DNA of 11,017 nucleotides, from contig JAFADM010000144.1 of the NCBI GenBank assembly GCA_023424865.1, positions 1 through 11,017 on the forward strand, read 5' to 3'. Source of the DNA: Bacillota bacterium (GTDB taxonomy: Bacteria; Bacillota_A; Clostridia; DSM-8532). The notes under the pieces were generated by a model. That model was not told the origin of the DNA and did not search any database. It was given only the letters and a program-made list of their open reading frames with translations. How positions within the stretch are numbered: the stretch's first letter is position 1; the number at the start of each line of letters is the position of its first letter. Below are positions 1-6,099 of this stretch, in pieces. The position numbers and the translations under genes are program-made.

Positions 1-461
1 AGGGCATACTCCTCCCATTTAAGCAGCCCTTCGGAAGCATCTCCGGCAGGCGCGACAATAACTAAATCCTCCAGTGATTTCTGGCTGGCCCCTTCCGGCT
101 CAAACACCCGGAGAAGAAAATAGCTGATCGCTCTATCGGTGTGAAGCATCCCATAGGTATTGATATAAGGAATGGGCTCAGAGCCTTTATAGCCTATTCC
201 TGCATAGGCCAGCACACCTTCCTCCGAGAGGCCTTTATGAAAGGAAACCTCTATGGCGTCATATTTTTGTGAATCGTTTACGCCGTCTATTTCAATACGC
301 CCCTTAAAGACCGGGCTTTGAAACAATGGGGTGTACAGCTTGCCCTCAATAAGAATACTCAGGGTTTCCAGCGTTTCAGGAGTCTTTGCTCCTGTTCGAA
401 ATTTGGCTCCCGTATACTCTTTGTGAATCGAATGGGGATACTCTCTTACGCCAGGTAAGTG
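1..461 (-). pseudogene. 3' part of an unrecognised protein gene, lacking a start codon; runs off the left edge
   Basis: I read a continuous frame of about 153 codons on the minus strand, from just after an in-frame TGA (464-462) to the window edge. It includes stretches such as LIEGKLYTPLFQSPVFKGRI, EEGVLAYAGIGYKG and SLEDLVIVAPAGDASEG. The composition looks like real protein, and codon use matches the neighbours. The frame has no ATG or GTG before an internal ATG about 97 codons in; the first TTG lies deep inside what looks like a folded domain. No signal peptide or membrane anchor is encoded upstream in this frame. The pattern of a short strand, 'LYTPLF', 'F-KG-I-IDG' and a late 'IVAPA' segment reminds me of membrane-anchored hypothetical proteins of Firmicutes, but I cannot name a family. 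The likely explanation is loss of the 5' end by deletion or frameshift. A sequencing error or an atypical start remains possible. The gene is downstream of cyuA on the same strand. Confidence 0.5.
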
Positions 462-538
462 TCAAGCATAGAACATAGATTTTCAAAAAACAGTCAATCT
501 CACTGCCCTGGAAAACTTCTTTCTCAAGCCCCTCCGGC

Positions 539-1822
539 TTAATGCACTTCGACAGTATCAATCATGAGACGAATGATTTTGTGATCGGTTTCCTTCATTC
601 CTTCCCGGGCCAGCTCACCTACATTTTTTATAGTATTTTCCACTCCCTTGGTTACAATACCCTCACCGCTTAAGAACTGGCTGCCCTGGCGGTACATCTC
701 CATGCCCAGAAGGCCTGCCTCCACCGCCGAGGCAATTTTTGCCGCACAGCTGGATTTGGCACCGTCACAGATAACACCGGAGTTAATGGCCAACGCATTG
801 ACAATGGTGTGAGAAATATCACGATAGCGCCCCCCGTAAAGGTAGGTAACACCGGCCCCGGCCCCGCAGCCTGCACTGACTGCGCCGCAATAAGCCGAAA
901 GCCTTCCGATTCCCGTTTTCAGATGTATGGTTACAAGATTGGAAACGATTAGCGCCCGGTAAAGCTCTTCCTCCCCCGCTTCCAGCTCCCCGGCATAGAC
1001 AATGACAGGCAGGGAGGCTGTCATTCCCTGATTTCCGCTGCCGGAGTTTATTACCACCGGCATTTCACAGCCGTTCATACGGGCATCGGATCCGGCGGCA
1101 GCCATGGCCTTGGCCCGGTTTTGGACACTGCTTCCGTAGGAACTAAGAAGAATTCTTCCAATATTGGCTCCCCATTTTCCCTGAAGGCCTTCTTCAGCGA
1201 TTGCGGTATTGTAAGCAATCTGCCTGCCGATGATGTCCCGGACCAGAGCAAGCTCTACCTTATCTGCGAACTCAATGATCTTTTCCACCGTCAAGAGCTT
1301 TCGATCCGTTCGCTTTTCATGCTCACCATCGGTGTATTCGCTGAAATGAAGGACCTTTCCGTCCTTTTCAATTTTAACGATATTGGTGTGGTAGCCGGAA
1401 AGCCGCACTGCGGCATAGCTATTGGCCTTTCGGACAGTTATCTCAATATCAAACACGCATCCGGAATCCGATTCAAGCACCGAAAAGGAGGCTTTCGACA
1501 AATACTCCCCAATAAGACTTATTTGCTCAGGTGTTACGTGGGATATAACCTCCAGCTCTTTGTCGGCCTGTCCGGCGATAATCCCCGCAGCGGCTGCGGC
1601 GGCGATACCTTTAAGTCCACCGGTATGAGGAACGATAACGCTTTTTACATTCTTTACAATATTTCCGCTTACACGTATTTCCAGACTGTCAGGTATCTCA
1701 CCTAAAGTCGCTCTGGCAATGGCAGCCCCATAGGCCACTGCAATCGGTTCGGTGCAGCCCATAGCCGGAATAAGCTCTTCATTGAGTATGGCAAGATAAG
1801 CCTCTTGCAGTATTTTATCCAT
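539..1822 (-). CDS. cyuA: L-cysteine desulfidase family protein (UPF0597/CyuA, serine dehydratase alpha-like)
   Basis: The protein has 427 residues, the usual full length for this family. It carries the hallmark MGCTEP motif at residues 21-26, a glycine-rich GSGNQG at 261-266 after NGCEMPVVINS, and a C-terminal cysteine set (C312 and C319 in YCGAVSAGCGAGAG; C352 and C359 in ICDGAKSSC). In this family C23 plus C-terminal cysteines bind a [4Fe-4S] cluster. The enzyme is cytosolic and breaks L-cysteine to pyruvate, ammonia and sulfide; related proteins act on L-serine. A GGAGG ribosome binding site lies 9 nt before the ATG. The gene starts 32 nt after the paiA-like stop and is probably co-transcribed with it. 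The family is clear. The choice of cysteine over serine follows from similarity to the UPF0597/YhaM group and is an inference. I see no truncation and no missing motif. Confidence 0.88.
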   Translation of the reverse strand: MDKILQEAYLAILNEELIPAMGCTEPIAVAYGAAIARATLGEIPDSLEIRVSGNIVKNVKSVIVPHTGGLKGIAAAAAAGIIAGQADKELEVISHVTPEQISLIGEYLSKASFSVLESDSGCVFDIEITVRKANSYAAVRLSGYHTNIVKIEKDGKVLHFSEYTDGEHEKRTDRKLLTVEKIIEFADKVELALVRDIIGRQIAYNTAIAEEGLQGKWGANIGRILLSSYGSSVQNRAKAMAAAGSDARMNGCEMPVVINSGSGNQGMTASLPVIVYAGELEAGEEELYRALIVSNLVTIHLKTGIGRLSAYCGAVSAGCGAGAGVTYLYGGRYRDISHTIVNALAINSGVICDGAKSSCAAKIASAVEAGLLGMEMYRQGSQFLSGEGIVTKGVENTIKNVGELAREGMKETDHKIIRLMIDTVEVH

Positions 1823-1854
1823 GGTATTTTTCCTCCAATTTTATAAGCCGTAAC

Positions 1855-2373
1855 TTATTCCAGATCTTTGCGCATTAGATAATCCGTTTGCACTTCTTCA
1901 CCCATGACAAAGGTATGGTTTCCCATGATATAAAAGCCGTTCCTGCGGTAAAAATTAAGCGCATGGCTGTTCTTTTCCCATACGCCAAGCCATAGATAGG
2001 TTTTTTGGAGGCTCTTAGCCACCTCAAAGGCTTTATTCATTAAAACACGTCCCAAACCCTTACCCTGGTATGCCTCTAAGATATAAATCCTTTCAAGCTC
2101 AAGGGATAGCGGATCATGGATATCGGTTTGTGCGGGACTTTCGTTTAACTTAATATAACCGGCAGCCTCCTCTTTTTCATATATAAAATAAAAGGCGGAG
2201 GCCCTATCGGCTAATTCGCTTCTAAGCTTGTCTTCATTAAAGGCCTTATCCAGATAGGCTTTCATATTCTCTTGTGTATTAGAACCCGCAAAGGTGTCCC
2301 TGTAAGTTGCTTCAGATATTTTTCGAAGCTCGTCCACATCTTCCGGTGTGCATTGTCTTATAGCGTCATTCAT
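1855..2373 (-). CDS. paiA: GNAT N-acetyltransferase, PaiA-like (spermidine/spermine acetyltransferase)
   Basis: The product has 172 residues, the same length as I recall for B. subtilis PaiA, and follows that protein along its whole length. Landmarks are ENMKAYLDKAFN (35-46), AGYIKLNESPAQ (71-82), LELERIYI (91-98), the acetyl-CoA pyrophosphate loop QGKGLG (103-108), WLGVWEKN (128-135), AL-FY-R-GF (138-147) and MGEEVQTDYLM (157-167). PaiA acetylates spermidine and spermine with acetyl-CoA in the cytosol, lowering free polyamine. An AAGGAG site lies 8 nt before the ATG. It heads a two-gene unit with the cysteine desulfidase and is divergent from padR. I find no convincing promoter in the 240-nt gap; an AT-rich stretch at about 2422-2441 could hold one. 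The usual partner regulator gene paiB is not next to it. GNAT membership is certain; polyamine specificity is inferred from similarity. Confidence 0.85.
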   Translation of the reverse strand: MNDAIRQCTPEDVDELRKISEATYRDTFAGSNTQENMKAYLDKAFNEDKLRSELADRASAFYFIYEKEEAAGYIKLNESPAQTDIHDPLSLELERIYILEAYQGKGLGRVLMNKAFEVAKSLQKTYLWLGVWEKNSHALNFYRRNGFYIMGNHTFVMGEEVQTDYLMRKDLE

Positions 2374-2548
2374 GGCTTATACTCCTTTAGTGCGTTTTTT
2401 AGAAGCGACAGAGCTGCAATACATTTAAATATAAATATACTACAAAACCTCACGGAAATGAACGTGCAGGCTAAATGCAAAGGCTTAAGAAGAGTTTGCG
2501 AAGAGTTACCGCTAAATGAGAGCAGATCTCTGTCGTTATATTTTTTTA

Positions 2549-2577
2549 TTGATATCTATAGCGTAGTACGATATAAT
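2549..2577 (+). promoter_or_regulatory. sigma-A type promoter of the padR-DUF2812 operon
   Basis: The -35 TTGATA (2549-2554) and the perfect -10 TATAAT (2572-2577) are separated by 17 nt. The predicted transcription start is near 2584, giving a leader of about 30 nt that ends in a GAGGGAG ribosome binding site (2603-2609) before the ATG at 2614. The palindromic operators overlap both the spacer and the start site. Confidence 0.8.
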
Positions 2578-2600
2578 CAATATAGCGCACTACGCTATAG
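2556..2600. promoter_or_regulatory. paired palindromic operators, likely PadR autoregulation
   Basis: Two 19-bp imperfect palindromes occur here: TATAGCGTAGTACGATATA (2557-2575) and TATAGCGCACTACGCTATA (2581-2599). They agree at 16 of 19 positions, each has one mismatched pair around its centre, and their centres are 24 bp apart. The outer arms also form a perfect 12-bp inverted repeat (2556-2567 with 2589-2600). The first copy fills the -35/-10 spacer and runs into the -10; the second covers the transcription start. PadR-family proteins bind dyads as dimers and often repress their own genes. That this PadR is the binder is inferred from position. The paiA upstream region shares the gap, so paiA may also be affected. 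Confidence 0.75.
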
Positions 2601-2613
2601 GTGAGGGAGCTTT

Positions 2614-2937
2614 ATGGACAAGAGAATTAAGAGATTTTATGTCCCGATGACCGAGACAAGTTTTTATATTTTGTTCGCCTTGCAAGACGAAATGCACGGT
2701 TACAACATCATGTACTATGTGAAAGAACTAACGGGTGGCGAAATCACTTTGGGTGCAGGTACCGTTTATACCAGCTTATCTAAAATGGAAAAGGACGGAC
2801 TTATTGTTTTTACAAAATCGGAAAACAAGCGAAAATATTACAGGTTAACTGATTTAGGAAATGAAGTATTAGATCTTGAGCTTGGGCGAATTGAAAGATT
2901 GTATAAAAATATACAGACTCGGAGGAAGTCAAAATGA
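2614..2937 (+). CDS. PadR family transcriptional regulator
   Basis: This is a 107-residue cytosolic DNA-binding protein, short and with only a brief C-terminal helix, as in PadR subfamily 2. The PadR winged-helix domain spans about residues 13-90: ETSFYILFAL (14-23), MHGYNIMYYV (27-36), then the recognition-helix region GAGTVYTSLSKMEKDGLI (48-65) and the wing KRKYYRLTDLG (72-82). A GAGGGAG ribosome binding site precedes the ATG. Its stop overlaps the start of the DUF2812 gene in ATGA, so the two are translationally coupled. It most likely represses its own operon through the paired palindromes upstream. The inducing signal is unknown. The gene is visibly more AT-rich than the flanking minus-strand genes, which may mark a transferred cassette. 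Confidence 0.92.
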   Translation: MDKRIKRFYVPMTETSFYILFALQDEMHGYNIMYYVKELTGGEITLGAGTVYTSLSKMEKDGLIVFTKSENKRKYYRLTDLGNEVLDLELGRIERLYKNIQTRRKSK

Positions 2938-3944
2938 GCGAATTCAAAACCCTTAGACGGCATTTCAGCATCTCTGATTTTGAGGAGGAGCAGGATTTTT
3001 TGACTTCCTTTCATTCAGATGGATGGCGGCTGCTCTCTGTTAAAGGAAACAAATATATTTTTGAGAAATGTGAAAGAAATACTGTTTCTTATAAAATAGA
3101 CTTTAATCCCAATGAGCGGCAAAGAGATGAGTATATCCAATTCGTTGTGGATTTTGGATGGCAATTTATAGCCGAGAGGAACGGCAGGTTTTACTTTTCA
3201 AAGCCAACATCGCTTTATAGCGAAAATGAATGCAAGCTCTTTAGTGATAGGTCAACGAAAGCCCTGATGTGCCGGAAAATTGTAAACCGGAAGTTGCTCC
3301 GGCTCATTCCTTTATCTGCTGTTATGGTATTCGTTTCGTTCCTCATAGGCTTTACTTTATTCACATTCCACATAGCCCCACTATTTCTTGCCGCATTTAT
3401 ATCGGTAGTGCTTCTGTCCGGCTTAATTTTGGCGTTATACGCAAGCTATCTGACAAGTTTTATAAAGCTGAAAAGGATTATGAAAGACGATTATCAAGTG
3501 GAAAGCCATGGCTCTAAGGCATCACAAACGGCTGCGCTTGTAATTTTATCTTTAATTGCACTAATCGGCGGTTTGTTACTGAATTTTGAGAGCTTTGTTT
3601 TTGGAGGCTATACCGTAGAAAATGCGATTGTGACCACCTGTGTCATCTTGTTATGGTGCCTTTTATTTGCTTTGGGCTATAAAAATTACAGGTTTATGTT
3701 GTATACGTCCATCTATTTGTTACTCACCTTTATTGGTGCAATAATCTCATGGGTAGGTGTCTATACCGGTGATCCGCTAGCCATTAACCTTCTACTGTTT
3801 GTCCCGACTTCGGGAGCCCTTTCAGGTTTCGGGTTTCTGTTTAGCAATAACCTGCTGGCAATAGGGGCAATTATTTTAACGTCTGTAATTGCTATAAGCC
3901 TTAGCTTTATGTTTTTAATTAAAATACAAAAACAGCAACGTTAA
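2934..3944 (+). CDS. DUF2812 domain-containing membrane protein
   Basis: The product has 336 residues. The N-terminal soluble part (about 1-95) is a DUF2812 domain: F--SDFEEEQDFL, the DGWRLLSVKGNKYIFEK block (29-45), YKIDFNP (53-59) and a second copy-like turn FGWQFIAERNGRFYFSK (74-90). About seven hydrophobic helices follow, at roughly 122-146, 148-174, 198-217, 229-248, 253-277, 281-300 and 306-330. DUF2812 genes commonly sit directly after a padR gene; their molecular role is not established. Here the start overlaps the padR stop (ATGA) and has its own GGAGG site (2921-2925), so the pair forms one transcription unit under the PadR operators. I infer a membrane protein whose level is set by PadR, perhaps in envelope stress. 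I cannot assign an activity. Confidence 0.85.
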   Translation: MSEFKTLRRHFSISDFEEEQDFLTSFHSDGWRLLSVKGNKYIFEKCERNTVSYKIDFNPNERQRDEYIQFVVDFGWQFIAERNGRFYFSKPTSLYSENECKLFSDRSTKALMCRKIVNRKLLRLIPLSAVMVFVSFLIGFTLFTFHIAPLFLAAFISVVLLSGLILALYASYLTSFIKLKRIMKDDYQVESHGSKASQTAALVILSLIALIGGLLLNFESFVFGGYTVENAIVTTCVILLWCLLFALGYKNYRFMLYTSIYLLLTFIGAIISWVGVYTGDPLAINLLLFVPTSGALSGFGFLFSNNLLAIGAIILTSVIAISLSFMFLIKIQKQQR

Positions 3945-4019
3945 AACAAATCAAAAACATTTGGGAATCAAACCCCTCCTTTTAGCCAGATTTGCTTACG
4001 CAAGGGGCCACCAATAAGA

Positions 4020-4052
4020 CAAAGACGGATATCCTATTGATACCCGTCTTTG
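4020..4052 (+). terminator. hairpin between convergent genes, probable terminator of padR-DUF2812
   Basis: Arms 4020-4033 and 4039-4052 form a 14-bp stem with one mismatch around a 5-nt loop (CTATT). The hairpin lies 75 nt after the DUF2812 stop and 85 nt after the convergent methyltransferase stop. On the plus strand it is followed by a modest run (catacatttt) rather than a strong T-tract, so termination is plausible but not certain. It could serve both directions. Confidence 0.6.
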
Positions 4053-4137
4053 CATACATTTTCTGACCGAAGGCTGTGTGTCTTATTTTACTATTTCAGC
4101 TGCATCTCCAGGCATCCTGCCCATAGGGCAATTCCCA

Positions 4138-4923
4138 TCAGGGCTTTCTTGCAATGAGAAGGAAGCGATGCTCCGTACCCTGTACAAACCCGTTTTTCGT
4201 AATTTCCTTCCGGCAGTCCCATAACTGTTCAAAAGCGCTTTCAACAGAGAAACCTGGAAACTCCCATTCTATAATCTTTGCAAAATACACCAGCGCGCCC
4301 ACATCATAAAACCGCAAGGGTGTAAAAGCTTCCTCGCTTTTGAGGATTTGAAAACCGGCCTGCTCCAAAGCCATTTTATTCTTTTCCAGTGTATGCTCCG
4401 GAAAAGGAGGAACAAAGTCAGGCAAAAGCCGCAAGGACAGCTCCTCGTCGTTTTTGCCTCCCACCTGCTGAGTTATAAAAAGGCCTCCAGGATTTAATAT
4501 ACGGCTGACTTCCGAGGGATTGAAATCCTCATGACGGTTGGCAACAACATCAAAGCTTGATGCGTTAAAAGGCAGCGGCTGCCCTCCGTCTGCCTCTTTC
4601 ACGGTTATACCCATGGGTGCCAGTGTTTTTTTACACAGCTCCACATTAGGCGGATAGGCTTCCGTTACAGAGGTAAGCTCCGGAGAGTGGCCCAGGGACA
4701 ATAAAAACTCGCCCCCTCCCGTACCCATGTCAAGCAGCGTATCGGTTGACTTTAAGAGAGCTATTAGGAGCTCCCGGTAATCCCATGGAAGCGCTTCCTC
4801 TTTCCATCGTCCATCAAGATGGGAAAAATCCCAGCCCTTAAAGGCGTAATTTTCTTCCGTCTGCCACTGTGCTTTTAGCTTGGCCTTAAGTTCACTATGA
4901 TAAGCGTGATTTTCCAAATTCAT
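4138..4923 (-). CDS. class I SAM-dependent methyltransferase, substrate unknown
   Basis: The cytosolic enzyme has 261 residues and a Rossmann-type methyltransferase core. The SAM-binding motif I is LLDMGTGGGEFLL (63-75). TEAYPPN (87-93) is at the end of strand 2, SFDVVANRHEDF (123-134) is the motif around strand 4, and RILNPGGLFITQQVGGKN (141-158) is the strand-5 block. An N-terminal helical region contains FKGWDFSHLDGRW (28-40) and LPWDYREL (45-52), and the C-terminal third is probably the substrate lid. The domain order fits small-molecule or ubiquinone/YcgJ-like methyltransferases, but no residue reveals the acceptor. A GAGGA site lies about 12 nt before the ATG, a rather long spacing. The gene has its own promoter downstream of the ABC operon and a leader of about 160 nt, so it is probably expressed separately. 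It is convergent with DUF2812. Confidence 0.85.
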   Translation of the reverse strand: MNLENHAYHSELKAKLKAQWQTEENYAFKGWDFSHLDGRWKEEALPWDYRELLIALLKSTDTLLDMGTGGGEFLLSLGHSPELTSVTEAYPPNVELCKKTLAPMGITVKEADGGQPLPFNASSFDVVANRHEDFNPSEVSRILNPGGLFITQQVGGKNDEELSLRLLPDFVPPFPEHTLEKNKMALEQAGFQILKSEEAFTPLRFYDVGALVYFAKIIEWEFPGFSVESAFEQLWDCRKEITKNGFVQGTEHRFLLIARKP

Positions 4924-5082
4924 ATTAACTGCTTCCTCTCATTATTTTTTTACGGAGGAATGGCACAGCTAACTGATAACAAATTCATTATCCCGGCACA
5001 ATCTGCTACCAGATTAAATTAACTGCGCCGAGTAATTAATTCGTTTGGTCTTCAAATAAAATCCCTGCTTTCGTTATAAACT
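4924..5082 (-). other. structured 5' leader of the methyltransferase gene
   Basis: This is the untranslated region between the predicted start of transcription (about 5082) and the methyltransferase ATG. It contains a perfect 6-bp hairpin AATCTG-GTAG-CAGATT (5000-5015), which can be extended by an outer CGGCGC/GTGCCG stem with an internal bulge. A second weak dyad GATAA/TTATC lies at 4975-4992. A 12-codon open frame (4950-4988, minus; MNLLSVSCAIPP) is also present but has only a weak ribosome binding site. I do not recognise a known riboswitch or T-box. Confidence 0.35.
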
Positions 5083-5097
5083 GATATTATTATAACA
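5073..5097 (-). promoter_or_regulatory. extended -10 promoter with overlapping dyad, upstream of the methyltransferase gene
   Basis: On the minus strand TGTTATAAT (5097-5089) is a perfect extended -10. The -35 region is poor, as is usual for extended -10 promoters. A perfect 7-bp inverted repeat GTTATAA-N10-TTATAAC (5073-5096) begins in the -10 and reaches past the start of transcription. It could be an operator. It has no T-tract, so it is unlikely to be the terminator of the upstream operon. Confidence 0.55.
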
Positions 5098-5103
5098 GAT
5101 TCT

Positions 5104-6099
5104 TTATGCTAATCCATAGCACATAACAAACAGAAGGCAACCTGAAACAACACCCGTCAGTGCCGCCAGCCCCAGCTGAAACCAGAGAAGCTTATCCGGC
5201 TCAAGGGACGGATAGGCTGCTTTAAACAGTACATATCCCCTGGATTTTAAACCTGGCAAGGCACTTTTTCGCCAGGCAAGGCCTCCAACACCCCCGAGGC
5301 CGAAGCACAGGCCTCCTATAGAAAAATAAAACCCGGCTTCCCTTCGTATACCCTTCCAGCTCTTATGCCTTTCCCCGTAAGTTTCTTTTACCGAAAGCCC
5401 CAACGCACTCAAGCTTTTTATAACCTCAGAGGCTTTCCTGTCGTTTCCGGCACGCAGATAAAGAGCGGTATAGCTTTTAGGGCCTCCATACCTTACCAGA
5501 AGGCTTTTAGCAGTATCTAAACTCATATACCCTGCGAATCCGGCATACCCATCACCGGCTGCAATGCCGCAAACCTTTGAAACCAAAGCTCTGCCGCTCC
5601 CTCCTGCTTCAAGAGAATAGGGCAGGCTGAGCCAATCTGTCTCCAGTGCCTCTCTTTCGCTGATGATCCGTTCTCCCGCGAAAAATTGGCTGAAAGCCCT
5701 GTCATTCAGAACAAGGTAAGGCATGGCACTTTCCGAAGGAAACATTTGCCCCTGCAAAAGAGATCCGCTTAAGTAGGCCCGTTCAATGGCTAGAAGGGCG
5801 ACCTTTGCTGAATAAATGCCAGTTTTAAGCTCCACAGGAATTTCAATGACAGGCGAAACAGCTTCTACTTCCGGAATGCGGTACACCTCCTCCAAAAGGC
5901 CATCATATAGCTTTTTTTCCTGTCCTGCCAAGGGAACAATCAGCTCGCAGGCAAGAGCCTCCTCTCTTTGGACGCCTGCTTCCATAGCCCCTGCCAGGGA
6001 TCCGAAAAGGGTACCTGCAGCCATGGCGGCCGCCACAAAGGCTGCCCATCCATAATGGGGTTCTTTAAAGGCTAAGCCTATCCAATCACTGAGTCTCAT
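5104..6099 (-). CDS. MacB/FtsX-like membrane protein, reduced to three helices
   Basis: The 331-residue protein has an N-terminal helix (about 18-39) preceded by a short amphipathic start. An extracellular domain of about 210 residues (40-250) follows, with the MacB-type pattern PEVEAVSPVIEIPVEL (76-91), a LVLNDRAFSQFF segment (129-140) and a late YLRAGNDRKASEVIKSL block (214-230). Two more hydrophobic segments lie at about 255-276 and 304-329, after which the protein ends. Ordinary FtsX/MacB permeases have four helices, so the last one appears to be missing. The charged link between the two C-terminal helices (KSALPGLKSRGYVLFKAAYP) resembles the cytoplasmic coupling loop of FtsX. Its start overlaps the upstream COG1361 gene by 14 bp, with AAGGA 9 nt before the ATG. 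It has no dedicated ATPase neighbour; the only ATPase is three genes upstream. The fold assignment comes from layout and is an inference. Confidence 0.65.
   Translation of the reverse strand: MRLSDWIGLAFKEPHYGWAAFVAAAMAAGTLFGSLAGAMEAGVQREEALACELIVPLAGQEKKLYDGLLEEVYRIPEVEAVSPVIEIPVELKTGIYSAKVALLAIERAYLSGSLLQGQMFPSESAMPYLVLNDRAFSQFFAGERIISEREALETDWLSLPYSLEAGGSGRALVSKVCGIAAGDGYAGFAGYMSLDTAKSLLVRYGGPKSYTALYLRAGNDRKASEVIKSLSALGLSVKETYGERHKSWKGIRREAGFYFSIGGLCFGLGGVGGLAWRKSALPGLKSRGYVLFKAAYPSLEPDKLLWFQLGLAALTGVVSGCLLFVMCYGLA

Noticed and set aside
518..545. Hairpin AAGCC-GGAGG-GGCTT at the end of cyuA as a terminator
   Set aside because: The stem is only 5-7 bp with a G-U pair and no T-tract follows, so termination is not supported.
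1121..1705. Long plus-strand frame of 194 codons opposite the cysteine desulfidase gene
   Set aside because: It lies wholly antisense to a full-length, motif-complete gene, has no clear ribosome binding site and no recognisable domain. It is a shadow of the codon pattern on the other strand.
2272..2604. Plus-strand 110-codon frame across the paiA start and the operator region
   Set aside because: It runs through the paiA gene in antisense and through the padR promoter, and its product is low-complexity and unlike any domain.
4114..4132. Small GCCC-ATA-GGGC palindrome after the methyltransferase gene
   Set aside because: A 4-bp stem without a T-tract is expected by chance.
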